This document shows positions 10,877 to 22,205 of a DNA stretch of 64,000 bases, piece after piece; position 1 is the first letter of the stretch; each line of letters begins with the position of its first letter. Under the pieces are notes generated by a model that was given only the letters and a program-made list of their open reading frames with translations, made no database searches and was not told the origin of the DNA. The stretch is taken from positions 6,853,797 through 6,917,796 of the forward strand of contig NC_067204.1 in NCBI RefSeq assembly GCF_026262505.1. Reading direction: 5' to 3'. The DNA comes from Trichomonas vaginalis G3. Its lineage: Eukaryota > Parabasalia > Trichomonadida > Trichomonadidae. The position numbers and the translations under genes are program-made.

Positions 10877-11370
10877 TTTTTGGTGAAAGATTTTGTCTCT
10901 TTATGAATTTTTTTGACAAAGTGTACAAATATATTCTCTATCGGAAAATATATATAAAATCTGAATTTTATTCAACTACGACGGCAATGTGAGACTATTC
11001 ATTATTTCGATTCAAGGCATTTTAAAGCTCATTACTATCATTTATTGTCTATTTCAAATACAAATGTTGTGCTTTTAAGCCAAAAATCACATAAAAGCAA
11101 ACACAATTTTAAAAATCAAACGATTGAAGACATTGTTTAGAATTGATTTTAATACAACCTTTGAAATTAAATCCAATGTGATTCTTTCCATTGAAACATG
11201 TATGAGAATAATATGAATGATGCAATTATTGACATATATTCCGGCTTAAATATCACCCTTATAGGCATTCGTGCATTTATGTTAGCTCAATAGATATAAA
11301 AATAAAGCAAACTCCCGATGGAAAGAATTGATAAACGTACAGCCGATGATTTTCGTTTCAAGTTTTAAAA
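10877..11370. other. Divergent intergenic region
   Basis: About 490 bp between the divergent Kri1-like and tubulin-ligase-like genes, presumably holding both promoters. AT-rich, no RNA gene or repeat seen. Confidence 0.45.
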
Positions 11371-13212
11371 ATGTTTGATACTTATATGACTAAGCCAAAA
11401 CAAGCAGAAAATGCCTCTCCAAATCAAATGGTTTATGATGAGGATGGTCATATTAGTCAGGCAAATGAAATTCCACCAAAGAAATCGCAAAATTCTTCTA
11501 AAATCACAACGGCAACGGAATTTGATGGTAAATCTCCGTTTGAAGTCGATTCTAAAGCAAATGATGCCATTAACATGCTTCGAAATAGAAAATATATCAT
11601 TTTTGATTATCCAGATGATCCTGCTGATTTTAATCAAACCAGAGAGACTGACAAAGTTTACAAATATTTACAGGGATCTTACAATAAAAAGCTCGTTCTT
11701 GATATTTTAAAGTATAATGGCTTTATTCCAACTGATTCAATGGATTTCAACATTGCATGGTTATCTTCACCAGAAGTTGATGAGCTTCCAGCTTCTGCAA
11801 AACTACAGAGCATCAATCATTTCCCATATTCGAAACAAATTCTCGGTAACAAAGCAGAATTAACACAAATCATACAAAGCAATCCAAACATTGGAATGTT
11901 TGAATACTTCTATCCCAAGTCTTACATTCTTCCAAGAGATAGAGATTTATTATATCGCGTTATGAAGTCAAATCCCAATAAGCAATATATTTCCAAGCCA
12001 CCAAATGGAAGCTGTGGTCATGGTATCAAATTGGTTAATTTCTCTGACTTTTATAGTATCCAACATGGATCTGTAGTCAGTGAATACATTTCACGTCCTC
12101 TCTGCATTGATGGCTTTAAGTTTGACCTCAGAATTTATGTTCTCGTTACGTCTTGGGCCCCACTTCGCGCATTCATTTGCAAAGAAGGTCTTGCGAGGTT
12201 TGCAACGGAGAGTTATTCAACAGTAACAGAGAATCCTTATTCGCATCTTACTAATGCCACTCTTAACAAGCAAGGAGAACACTGGTGCAGTGACTTCAAA
12301 TGGAAATTAACTGATCTCCTCAATGAAGTTAATCATAGATTCAAACATTCCCAAGGGGAAGTGATGAATTCCATCATCGCTGTTGTTTCACAAGCTTTGG
12401 CACTCGCACAACCAACAATGGCCCCAGATAAAAGATATGGAGTTGACATTCCATTTTTCGAACTTTATGGATTTGATGTCCTTCTTGATAGGGATTTCAA
12501 CGCTTATTTACTTGAAATCAACACTTATCCTTCACTCAACACAGATGAAGAAGTTGACTACGAAGTCAAAGCTCCAATGGTTTCGCAAGCTTTGTCTATT
12601 GCAGGAATATTAGACATGGAATATTCTGAATTGTCAAATGATGCCAATTTACTTCGTGTCAAACCGGAATTTCTTGATGACATTGATGACGAAATTGTCC
12701 GCCTTGAAGATGAAAGAAATGAGAAAACTGGTTCTGGATTCATTCGCTTATTCCCTGCTGAATTTAATGATGATTTGCAACAAATTTTGGATAAACCAAA
12801 ATATGCAATGGACAAAAAGAAAACGAGTCGTGAAAAAAGCGAGCCATTAGATCCTTCTGTTATTGGACAAGCTTTTAATACAAAGCAAGGTATTGATCTC
12901 CTTGTTGCTTATTTGGAAGAACTCGAAATAAGAATCAACAATAAAGAAGTCGGAAAAAGAACAATGATGAGATTGGAAGCTTTCCTAGATGCTCAGGGAT
13001 ACCAAACAAAGAATGACCACACCATCATGGAAATGCTTAAGAACTACATCCAGAGAGCTTCAAGCTGGGTAGATTTGATCCAAAATGGAAAAAGAATTCC
13101 ACCAAAAGTTAAAGCAAAAATCTTAGAAAATGGCGATGCTTTTGTTGGCCAAATACTCGTCAATACTAATATGAGAAGAGTTAAAGAAGTCAAGTTGCTC
13201 TTCGGACTCTAA
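11371..13212 (+). CDS. Tubulin tyrosine ligase-like (TTLL) enzyme, probable polyglutamylase
   Basis: 613 residues. The TTL domain (about residues 90-410) has an ATP-grasp fold: KPPNGSCGHGIKLV at about 209-222 binds the nucleotide, followed by VVSEYISRPLCIDGFKFDLR at about 235-254, then LTNATLNK, and FELYGFDVLLD ... AYLLEINTYPSL at about 363-389 with the metal-binding Glu and Asn. TTLL enzymes add glutamate or other residues to tubulin tails on axonemes and cytoskeletal microtubules, abundant in trichomonads. The GCGHGIK loop and EINTYPSL motif suggest a TTLL4/5-type glutamylase; the exact activity is uncertain. The C-terminal 200 residues are helical and basic, possibly a microtubule-binding extension. 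Confidence 0.9.
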   Translation: MFDTYMTKPKQAENASPNQMVYDEDGHISQANEIPPKKSQNSSKITTATEFDGKSPFEVDSKANDAINMLRNRKYIIFDYPDDPADFNQTRETDKVYKYLQGSYNKKLVLDILKYNGFIPTDSMDFNIAWLSSPEVDELPASAKLQSINHFPYSKQILGNKAELTQIIQSNPNIGMFEYFYPKSYILPRDRDLLYRVMKSNPNKQYISKPPNGSCGHGIKLVNFSDFYSIQHGSVVSEYISRPLCIDGFKFDLRIYVLVTSWAPLRAFICKEGLARFATESYSTVTENPYSHLTNATLNKQGEHWCSDFKWKLTDLLNEVNHRFKHSQGEVMNSIIAVVSQALALAQPTMAPDKRYGVDIPFFELYGFDVLLDRDFNAYLLEINTYPSLNTDEEVDYEVKAPMVSQALSIAGILDMEYSELSNDANLLRVKPEFLDDIDDEIVRLEDERNEKTGSGFIRLFPAEFNDDLQQILDKPKYAMDKKKTSREKSEPLDPSVIGQAFNTKQGIDLLVAYLEELEIRINNKEVGKRTMMRLEAFLDAQGYQTKNDHTIMEMLKNYIQRASSWVDLIQNGKRIPPKVKAKILENGDAFVGQILVNTNMRRVKEVKLLFGL

Positions 13213-13886
13213 TTTCACGCATTAATAACCATGAAATTGTAATGAAAATTAATAAATTGATAAATATAGATTTGTTTTTAAACCATATAATTTTAATGAT
13301 TTCTGTTAGCATCGGATAATACTCATTTCTTGAACAATAAGTCATATTATATTTTATTATGATAATTTTATGATAATATTACAAGTAATCTTTTGAAAAT
13401 TGTGCACTCACATAGCATAAATAAATAGTCTTGTTTGTTGTGATTCCATCACCAAAAATCATCAATTTGAATTCAAATAGAAGCAATGTATCACAAAATT
13501 CAATTAATAAAGTGAGATTATATGTATAATGTAGAGTGATGAACATTTGATTGTGTGTTGACTAAAATACAATGTTAAAATGAAAATATTTAATATAATG
13601 GTCGAATCTGCAGAATTAACAATATTATTAATCATTATTAGCATGATAAAGGAAATATTGTATGCTCAACATCCAAATATTAACTCTAATAGGTATTTTG
13701 AAATTTTTGAAATAATTAAGCTTATTTTCAAGTTTCCAGTCTTCATAAGTTATACACTCTGAAAATTGAGAGAATCACATTGAAAGTATTTGGATTGAAG
13801 GCGAGGTTTATGCTAATTGATTTATTGTATTTTAAAAAAAAAGTATATGTTGATTAAGTTACGCAAAAATAATATCGAAAGAATAT
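13213..13886. other. Intergenic region, nothing recognised
   Basis: AT-rich spacer between convergent genes. A 60-residue frame at 13580-13762 is rich in Ile, Lys and Phe and has no supporting signal. Confidence 0.45.
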
Positions 13887-14918
13887 TTATTGAATAAGAT
13901 CATATACAAGTTTCCAAAAGGCGATCAAATTAAGATTATTTGCCCAAGAAGTAATATCAGTTTGATCGGAGTAAGCTATATAGTCAGAATGGTTGCTCTT
14001 TTTACGGACACCTTCTTTAGATATCTTATATCCAAGAGAGCCACTATCTTTTTTACGAATTAAGAGGTGTTCAGGTTCCTTTTTCTGGGCTGGTTCATAG
14101 GATGATATAGTACCAGGTATATCAAGCTCTCCTATGAGACCTTTCATTGTATTGTCGTTATAATATTTCAATACGAAGCCATCTATTGCGAAACAACGAT
14201 CGTTCTTGGTCTTGAAGAGACCACCGATCTTCTTAAGCATGCCACGCTTTTCGTATTCTGGTGGTTTGTTGAAATTTGTAAAAGTGAAAAATACAGGGAA
14301 TGGACGATTTTCCAAATCATCAAAAACACGCTCTCTGAATGGCCTTGGTATCTTATTGTTATTGGTCAGCTCAAGATATTTGGATTTCGGGAACTTTTTG
14401 CCTGGAACGTTGAAGCCAGACTGAATCAACAACGCCTTTAGTAGATTCGAGAGCGTTGGGATATCATATTCGAATGATGGATTGCAAGTGAGATAGATTC
14501 CTGAGAACATATCAAGGATAAGTTGAATTTCATCTTTATTATCGGGAAAAGCAATTCTCGAAAAGCAATAGTAGACAGAATCTGATAAACTAGTGAAGTC
14601 GTGTATTATAGAGTTGAAATAAAAGTAAAGAAATGACTTCAAATCGAAAGGAAATTGAGGACTAAAAATTAATTTCGAAACTGTTGATGGATATATTCCC
14701 TTGCAATAGAATAAGTATGGACCCAGGTTTTGTAGATGTGCATTATTCGAATCTGTTTTAATGGCTTCAATTAGCATTGTTAATGGATCGGCGTTAAACT
14801 TCGCTGCGTAGTCATTTGGATAAGAAAAATTAGGTAAGTCTGTTGGGATTAAATAATTCGGAACTTCTGGAGGAGTTCCATTCCAACTCCTGCCGAGATC
14901 TCCAGGAAATTCACTCAT
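13887..14918 (-). CDS. Sec7-PH protein, ARF guanine-nucleotide exchange factor (cytohesin-like)
   Basis: 343 residues. Residues about 45-205 follow the Sec7 pattern: a block ending FPDNKDEIQLILDMF matches the family's FRLPGEAQKID region, with the Glu of DEIQ at the glutamic-finger position. Next comes a TNNNKIPRPFRERVFDDLENRPF region like the family's FIKNNRGIN ... ELYDSIKNEPI. Residues about 222-335 form a PH domain starting KRGMLKKIGG, with a YYND strand and a final Trp-containing helix (FWKLVYDLI). Such proteins load GTP on ARF GTPases at membranes bound through the PH domain. The second Sec7 motif is divergent, so activity is not certain. Confidence 0.75.
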   Translation of the reverse strand: MSEFPGDLGRSWNGTPPEVPNYLIPTDLPNFSYPNDYAAKFNADPLTMLIEAIKTDSNNAHLQNLGPYLFYCKGIYPSTVSKLIFSPQFPFDLKSFLYFYFNSIIHDFTSLSDSVYYCFSRIAFPDNKDEIQLILDMFSGIYLTCNPSFEYDIPTLSNLLKALLIQSGFNVPGKKFPKSKYLELTNNNKIPRPFRERVFDDLENRPFPVFFTFTNFNKPPEYEKRGMLKKIGGLFKTKNDRCFAIDGFVLKYYNDNTMKGLIGELDIPGTISSYEPAQKKEPEHLLIRKKDSGSLGYKISKEGVRKKSNHSDYIAYSDQTDITSWANNLNLIAFWKLVYDLIQ

Positions 14919-15882
14919 TCTAAATTTTGAGAGTGGGTCCCAATTTTTTATGAAATGTGAAATTGAAAATCAAAAAAATATATGTATCTGAATATTACTT
15001 ATCACATGATTTACCCGTTATGAATTATTTTCACAGTTCTCACAAATTTTTTTCGGTTACCATTTGTACTGTGCATTTTGACTCGTTAATAGAATTAACC
15101 AAAATGTAACAAGTATGATAAAGCATACGATTATTTGTGTCTCAAAATTATTCTGAATGGGAAGATAAGGTTTTAATCTGTCATTTTTTTGAGTGGAATC
15201 TGGCCGAGACTAATCTTTATCCAAAAGAAAATTTATCATATTTAAGATTCAAATAAAAGGACATTAACTATTATAATCAAATTACTGCTCAACGAAATAG
15301 ATTTAAAAAACTCGAAATATATTGATCGAAAACGAATATCTTTACAAACGAATTTACTAATGATTTGGTTTTCTGATTAATCTATACTTAATGATAATTG
15401 CTGTGTTACTATCTTTTTTAATCATACGAGCCTCATTAAAAATCCTTTCATAAATATCATTTTTGTTGAGAATTGATTGATGTTTTTTGACTATTGCAAA
15501 GCAGTTCTCGTGTGAAATGGGTAATGGTCTAAAAATTGATTTGCAACAATTGATTTCTTAGTTGATAAGTTAAGAGAATAATGGTTTTATGCTAAACATA
15601 TTTATTTAAGAGTTTTTATACTGATGTAATTGATCCTAAATTTGAATTAATTTATCAGAATTTTTAAAATAACTTTGAGATATGATCTTGCATGTGTTAG
15701 CATGATTGGATAAAATATATCCTTTTCTGTATAATTCAAATCATAACTCCAATATGATAAAACTATTTTCCCATCTTAATTCGATTTTCTCATTGAATAC
15801 CAAATTCACCTTGTTGAACTAAGAAATACAATAGTTGGAAACAAACAATTTTACCTAAAAGTAAAAATATTAAAAATAAATT
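14919..15882. other. Long intergenic region, nothing recognised
   Basis: About 960 bp of AT-rich sequence between two minus-strand genes. No frame of note, RNA gene or repeat seen. Confidence 0.45.
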
Positions 15883-17214
15883 TCAACAAACATTATAATT
15901 GACAATTCTCTCCTTGTATTCATTGAAATTGTCATTGGTCAATATAACAAGCTGTCTCTTTGTAACAGGGACTCTTGTAAATGGATTTTCTTTATGATTC
16001 TTTAACGTATTAATCCAAGTATTGTAATCAAGGACATAACCATCAGGTGAAATAGCTGGAACTCTGATTTTGTCGCCTGTAATGTCATCGATCATGTTTG
16101 GAATTGGATTTTGTGCAGCCCAGGCCTCGTATCTACTGAGATGCTCATCTGGTTCGACTCCATCTTCCTCATTTGTGTAAATGAACTGTATGGATTTGAT
16201 CTTCGAAAGGTCAACGAATTGAGCTGCAATTGCGCGATGCTTTCTAACCCTACCATTTGTGCGCGTTATGATCTTGCCATCATGTATTCTCGATTTATGA
16301 TGGATTTTTCCACCTTCGCCCTTGACATAATTTGAATCGTAGATTTCGCCAGCCTCGACAAGCTTTCTGTAAAAGTTAGAGCATTGATAGCCAACTCTGC
16401 CAGGGATTGCAAGGGAAAATAGGCCCCAATCTCCTGACATGGTGGTTGAATTTCCTCTAAATTCTTTGACGCGTTGCATAAATAGCTCCTTTTCCCTTTC
16501 TGACCAGCTACCATTAACTTGCTTCTCACCTGGTGGCAAATGCCTGTAGTAGTAAGCGTTTGGGAAGTTCGATGCTCGTAAAAATGACATTCTTCGAGCA
16601 TCGCTCCAATTATCCCATGTTTTTTGGTCAACGCCTTTTGGAGCTGGCCCGACTTTTACATGCTGATTAGGATTAGATTTAGAATGCCGATGGTGAACAA
16701 CATGTACGACTTCTTCCTCCATTAATGGCTCGAAGTAATCATCCTCTTCTTCCTCACCTACAAAATTATCATCGTCAGGGTCATTATCTGACTCTGGAAT
16801 CTCATGAACTTCTACTGGTTTATGCTGAAGGCGTTCCTGGACTAACTTTCGTATCATTGGCTTGAATGAGTCATTTAATAGATGCATCGCTAACTCATCA
16901 ACATCACCATGAGATTCGTCAAGGGCAACAATCATTTCGCAAGGTGTGATGTCGTTCCAGTAGTGGCGAATAGTATTTATGTTTTTATTAACATGTTTAA
17001 CTTTATGTTCCAGAATAAAAATGTTATGCTTGCGTACATAGTTATCTATTTTCTGATCAGTTCCCTCTTTCACGGGGTCAAGCAATTGTAAAACCTGATC
17101 AACAGTTATGTATTTCGGATCTTCTGTATTGTCTGAACTAACCTGGCTTGTGTTGGATTCGGGTGTCTGATGAATGTCCCCATCTTGTGAAAACAATGTG
17201 GTACTCCCCGACAT
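15883..17214 (-). CDS. UBA/CUE-like, SANT/Myb-like and U-box-like domain protein
   Basis: 443 residues. Residues about 85-117 (PCEMIVALDESHGDVDELAMHLL) look like a UBA/CUE ubiquitin-binding helix bundle. An acidic tract (about 145-170) follows. Residues about 225-290 (GSWSEREKELFMQRVKEF ... GRVGYQCSNFYRKL) form a SANT/Myb-type domain with spaced Trp and aromatic residues. Residues about 370-440 (NPIPNMIDDITGD, VPAISPDGYVLDYNTW, NPFTRVP) fit a U-box, an E2-binding fold. The set suggests a nuclear ubiquitin-ligase-like or chromatin protein. Domain calls are from motif reading; the combined role is inferred. Confidence 0.65.
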   Translation of the reverse strand: MSGSTTLFSQDGDIHQTPESNTSQVSSDNTEDPKYITVDQVLQLLDPVKEGTDQKIDNYVRKHNIFILEHKVKHVNKNINTIRHYWNDITPCEMIVALDESHGDVDELAMHLLNDSFKPMIRKLVQERLQHKPVEVHEIPESDNDPDDDNFVGEEEEDDYFEPLMEEEVVHVVHHRHSKSNPNQHVKVGPAPKGVDQKTWDNWSDARRMSFLRASNFPNAYYYRHLPPGEKQVNGSWSEREKELFMQRVKEFRGNSTTMSGDWGLFSLAIPGRVGYQCSNFYRKLVEAGEIYDSNYVKGEGGKIHHKSRIHDGKIITRTNGRVRKHRAIAAQFVDLSKIKSIQFIYTNEEDGVEPDEHLSRYEAWAAQNPIPNMIDDITGDKIRVPAISPDGYVLDYNTWINTLKNHKENPFTRVPVTKRQLVILTNDNFNEYKERIVNYNVC

Positions 17215-17972
17215 TCAATATTCTTGTTCTGAATAAAAGCCGCCAAGTTATCTCAAAAAAAATCATTTTAAAATAAGTATTTTGTTTGAAATAATTGGAC
17301 AAAGAGTATAGCAAAATCTACATTCAAAAGGAGGTCAAAAAATAGAGTAAACCGTTTATGTCACTTTTAATTGAAAAACAAAAACTAAACGACGTCTCTG
17401 AAAAAAATGCATGTTTTTTAAGGCGCTACAATTACTGACTCGTTCTTTATTAAATTAAATTTATTCTTGCAGATTTTTATGAAATTTCACTGTTTATTCA
17501 ATTTTTATTTTGATTTATTAGGGGATCGATATTAAATCCAATAAGAAAAAGACGTTAATCTAGGATTTGAATTTATTCTATCGGTGTGATGCGCCGATAG
17601 GATGAAGACTTTATTTGTATTCTTTTTGTGCATAAATAATATCTACTAAATGGATATTCTATACTTATAATTTTTTGACTTAAATTTTATCCTTTTCGAG
17701 ATAAAAAATATTATTGTCTCGTATTCTTAGTTTGATTTGATTTATAAATTGCATTTGGCTTCCCCTGCTAAATAAATCTTCATGAATTCAATTTTTCCTC
17801 CCTTTCAATGAAATTGAAAGAACTTTGGAGGAATATATACATGTTTAATAGGGACGAATGCAAAAAGTCCATTAGCATATAATATAATGCTTATATTTAG
17901 TAAAATTAATATACATTTCAAGGCTAGATTTCGAGAAAAATTGAAATCGTGATTTTTGAGTGGCAATAATAT
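17215..17972. other. Intergenic region, nothing recognised
   Basis: AT-rich spacer before the second copy of the 1.25-kb element. Contains a short inverted motif around CTATCGG ... CCGATAG at 17578-17601, otherwise unremarkable. Confidence 0.4.
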
Positions 17973-17979
17973 TCGTAAC

Positions 17980-19244
17980 TAAGGTGGCCGATTCTGGTGG
18001 AAAAGTGCTGGGAAACGTTCCCCGAGGTAATAAAATCTGGTTTTTATGGTAATAAATTTTTTTCATTTTTTCATTTTCAAAATATTTTTGGAGAAGAAAA
18101 AGTTGTTTCCCAGATGATTTGATAATGGATCATGTTTCTACTATTCATATAGGAGCATACTTTCCTGTATTCATCCAATTCTCATACCTTCTGGTATCAC
18201 CACATCTGTGATTCTTTCACCAGATTTTCCTCTCAATTTTTTTTACAAAATCTCTCAATTTCTTTACAAAAGTTCTCAATTTTCACCATACCTCATCCAA
18301 AATCTGGGGAAAAACATACGTGTTCCTCATATACTTGGGATACACCGAACTTCTCGGGCAATGGATCATCATATGATATCAATGCGAATTTCACAGTAAT
18401 AATGATTTTCCATCAGATTCAGTATCCTGTGATTGAATGGGAAAGATTTGAACAAATAGTCAACAATGAATCTAATGTAATTCTTGGTATACAGCATAAA
18501 CACTTAAGATCAATTGTTTACCTTCAGATATTTTAAACCCAGATTCGAAAAAAACTCATCAGCTTACCTTTATATAAAGAATTTCATCCATATTTTAAAT
18601 ATTATGCATGTTCTATCATTACCAAAGGTTTAAATTAATTGAATTAGAGCAAACTATTTTTATTATTAGTAAATTTACTTCGCTAACTGCATATATCATT
18701 TTTTGTTACTTCAAACAAAACTGTACTTACAGATTTAAAAAATTAAGCAAATCAAATTATATTTAAATTTCAATATTTGAATAATACCATTTTAATTAAA
18801 TAACTTAGGTGATTTTTCAAAATAATACTGATTCCAAAACTTTAATATCTTAATAAAATGTAATTTGATCCACTTTAAAAAACTGTAATATTTGAAGTGT
18901 AAAATTGGTAGATAATGTATAAATTATTAAACTAATTGGTTTATAAAGTTATTAAATTATTTGAATAAAATTTCGAAATACCAAGAGGAAATCAATGAAT
19001 AAAGAAAAAACAGAAAGAGAAGGAGAAAATAAAAGGAAAAAGGAGGAAAGGAAAGAAAAAGGAAAAATAATATAGGGCATATTTCATAAATGGCGACATT
19101 AACTTTGTGATGTTCATGGCCGGAGGCGGCGACGTGCCCGAAGGGCTAGCGCTGCCGCCGGAGGCCCGATTTTTTTACAAGATTATTTTTTCCCCACTGG
19201 CTTTTCCCAGATTTTGGGTTTATCAACCAGAAACGACCACCTTA
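17980..19244. mobile_element. Non-autonomous DNA element with TAAGGTGG ends, copy 2
   Basis: 1265 bp with the same ends as the copy at 7320-8562 and its own 7-bp target duplication, TCGTAAC, at 17973-17979 and 19245-19251. Different duplications prove two separate insertions. The main difference from copy 1 is 38 extra GC-rich bases at about 19128-19165, bounded by a repeated GCCGGAGGC, and about 15 bp missing near 18845. No transposase gene is seen. Confidence 0.85.
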
Positions 19245-19553
19245 TCGTAACTATATATAGTATCCAAATAATATATTATTGTGTATTCTGAAGTTTACGC
19301 TTTTTTTACAAGTTATCAAAAATATTTTGCAATATCTTGCATAACCCATTATTTGGTACCAAAAAAAATTTTGTGATGTTTACACCGAAAGTGAGATTCG
19401 TTAAGCGTTTTTCTCGTTGAATATTGAGTTTCCCGGATTTTAAGTTATTCCTAAAGCTCCTCTATATTATACCCTATCTACTGATATGATTATTTTTGAA
19501 AAGTGCACTGAATTTTTTAGGGAAAATACACTTTTGTCTAAAATTTTTGGTTG

Positions 19554-21470
19554 ATGTCCAAGGGAAAAGCAAACCAAACTCATTATGACAATTTGATGGG
19601 GATTTTTACAGGATATAATGATGTCTTCAATGCTTTGTACAGGCTGAAAACAAATGACGAAGAAAAATTAAACGCAATTTACAAAAAAATCGAACAAAAC
19701 CTGATTGACTCTTATCGAATTCCGCCTGGTGAAATTATCAATAAAATATCTCAACTTTCAATTTATAACAACCGCTACATGAAGTCATATTTAGCGATTG
19801 CCAAACAAATTGTTGACGAATACCATCTAAATCAGGTCAACAAAATCAACATGGTTTTTAATTACCTTTTCTACAAAGAATACAATATTGTATTGAATGA
19901 AAACGGGCAAAAAAGTTTTAACGATTTTGAAGATTCTCATTATTCATCTGATATTCACGAACAAAAAACAATTCACAGATCTATTATGGATGATGACAAA
20001 ATATCATTTATAAATTTTACAGAAGGAGAAGGATTTGATAAAAATCAAAAATTAAAAAGTGATTTATATCCATATTCAAGAGGAGGTTTTTCGTTACTTG
20101 AATTATGTTGTTATCATGGATCTGTTGATTGTTTTAAGTTTTTAATAACGAAATTTCAATCAGAAATAACTCCAAATTGTCTTAGATATTCGTTTTTGGG
20201 TGGAAATCCAGACATTATGAATGAATGCTTGAAAGTACAAAAACCAGATAATGAATGCATGGAATATGCAATAATATCACACAATATCGATTTTGTTACA
20301 TTTTTGATGAATGAACACAATATAAAAATTGATATAGAATCGTGCTCTAAATTCAATAATCTTCAATCATTTTTAGTTTACTTGGATCAAACAAATGACA
20401 TCAACACATGTTTTGTTTATTCTCCGAATTTCCATCTTTCATCACTTTTAGAATATTTTATTTCTAATGGTGCAGATATCAATGCTAAAACTCAAAATGG
20501 ATCTATCCCTCTTCATTATGCAGCCATGAATAATAGTAAAGAAACCGCAGAAATTCTTATTTCAAATGGTGCAGATATCAATGCTAAAACTCAAAATAGA
20601 TGGACCCCTCTTCATTATGCAGCCATGAATAATAGTAAAGAAACCGCAGAAATTCTTATTTCAAATGGTGCAGATATCAATGCTAAAAACAAAGATGGAT
20701 CTATCCCTCTTCATTATGCAGCCATGAATAATAGTAAAGAAACCGCAGAAATTCTTATTTCAAATGGTGCAGATATCAATGCTAAAGAACATGATGGATG
20801 GACCCCTCTTCATTATGCAGCCATGAATAATAGTAAAGAAACCGCAGAAATTCTTATTTCAAATGGTGCAGATATCAATGCTAAAACTCAAAATAGATGG
20901 ACCCCTCTTCATTATGCAGCTAGAGATAATAGTAAAGAAACTGCAGAAATTCTTATTTCAAATGGTGCAGATATCAATGCTAAAAACGAAGATGGATGGA
21001 CTCCTCTTCATTATGCAGCTAGAGATAATAGTAAAGAAACCGCAGAAATTCTTATTTCAAATGGTGCAGATATCAATGCTAAAACTCAAAATAGATGGAC
21101 CCCTCTTCATTATGCAGCTAGAGATAATAGTAAAGAAACCGCAGAAATTCTTATTTCAAATGGTGCAGATATCAATGCTAAAACTCAAAATAGATGGACC
21201 CCTCTTCATTATGCAGCCATGAATAATAGTAAAGAAACTGCAGAAATTCTTATTTCAAATGGTGCAGATATCAATGCTAAAAACAAAGATGGATCTATCC
21301 CTCTTCATTATGCAGCCATGAATAATAGTAAAGAAACCGCAGAAATTCTTATTTCAAATGGTGCAGATATCAATGCTAAAAACAAAGATGGATCTACCCC
21401 TCTTTATATAGCATCCAGGCGTAATTACAAAGAAATAGTAGAAATCTTTAATTTAAACAAGACAAAATAA
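19554..21470 (+). CDS. DUF3447-type ankyrin-repeat protein
   Basis: 638 residues from ATG 19554 (MSKGKANQTHYDNLMG); the frame opens at a TTG three bases earlier. The N-terminal 300 residues have the trichomonad DUF3447 cadence, including LLELCCYHGSVDCFKFL, YSFLGGNPDIMNECL, EYAIISHNIDFVTFL. Residues about 300-635 are ten ankyrin repeats of 33 residues, nine with PLHYAA and the last with PLYIA, sharing NGADINAK. Ankyrin stacks bind other proteins; this large family in trichomonads has no settled role. The stop codon lies in TAAA, the known trichomonad overlap of stop and polyadenylation signal. Confidence 0.85.
   Translation: MSKGKANQTHYDNLMGIFTGYNDVFNALYRLKTNDEEKLNAIYKKIEQNLIDSYRIPPGEIINKISQLSIYNNRYMKSYLAIAKQIVDEYHLNQVNKINMVFNYLFYKEYNIVLNENGQKSFNDFEDSHYSSDIHEQKTIHRSIMDDDKISFINFTEGEGFDKNQKLKSDLYPYSRGGFSLLELCCYHGSVDCFKFLITKFQSEITPNCLRYSFLGGNPDIMNECLKVQKPDNECMEYAIISHNIDFVTFLMNEHNIKIDIESCSKFNNLQSFLVYLDQTNDINTCFVYSPNFHLSSLLEYFISNGADINAKTQNGSIPLHYAAMNNSKETAEILISNGADINAKTQNRWTPLHYAAMNNSKETAEILISNGADINAKNKDGSIPLHYAAMNNSKETAEILISNGADINAKEHDGWTPLHYAAMNNSKETAEILISNGADINAKTQNRWTPLHYAARDNSKETAEILISNGADINAKNEDGWTPLHYAARDNSKETAEILISNGADINAKTQNRWTPLHYAARDNSKETAEILISNGADINAKTQNRWTPLHYAAMNNSKETAEILISNGADINAKNKDGSIPLHYAAMNNSKETAEILISNGADINAKNKDGSTPLYIASRRNYKEIVEIFNLNKTK
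20455..21440 (+). repeat. Ten 99-bp tandem units coding ankyrin repeats
   Basis: The units are nearly identical in DNA, including silent sites. They differ by a small set of exchangeable blocks (codons for TQNG, TQNR, NKDG, NEDG, EHDG; SIP or WTP; AAMNN or AARDN) found in shuffled combinations. This is the mark of unequal exchange or gene conversion. Confidence 0.9.
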
Positions 21471-21730
21471 ACAATTTCCTTGTCGAACATTTTATTATTT
21501 TGGCTCTATCAAAGCCTTTTAAAATTGTTCTGATAATATATGACATTTGCTTTATGCATTCGATCTCGTTAAAAATCATTTAATTTTTAATTTCACAAAA
21601 TGTGAAATTATCACTTGCTACAAATTCAAGTTGTAAATGACGCTATAATCTCTTATTAAAATCTAACATATGTTACTTGATAATTCAGTTAAAAATGAAA
21701 ATTAGGTGTAAATTCAAAATATCCCAGTAA

Positions 21731-22205
21731 TCATTTTTTCTTGGACCAACGGCAGTTGACCACGTGGAGTTCTTCAAGTCCGAGTTCTTCAAGAGAACGA
21801 TTTGGAATTCTAGTATATTTTCCAGTTTTGTAGTTAATAAATGGAGAATAGAGATAATTGTTTTTTGGAAGCCATCTATCACTAAATTCGAAATCATCTG
21901 AATATTTAATTCCATTTGCAAGTTCTTGAATTGAATTAATTACATCAATGCTTGCATTATGTAACTTTGCATAATCTAAAATAATTCCATCAATTATGAA
22001 TGATATTTTATTAGCTCTATGATAGTGGATTTCTCGATATTCGCCTAATGAATAATCTTCGAGAAATAGTTTCATTCCTAGTTTTCCTAAAAGCGTAATG
22101 TCATCATCATTCAATTCGTAGAATCTGTTAAAACGTAATAATTCTTGGAAGGCGAAAAATTTGTAACCTCTAAATTCTGATTTTGATCGAGTGAAGAATG
22201 TTTGG
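21731..22205 (-). pseudogene. 5'-truncated copy of the local 225-residue gene family
   Basis: The frame matches the C-terminal part of the intact copies at 25099-25776 and 27610-28290, ending LEELHVVNCRWSKKK. Homology stops at about 22205 and the first 70 or so codons are absent. It is almost identical to the 25.1-kb copy, so the truncation is recent. The readable frame starts at 22114. Confidence 0.75.
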
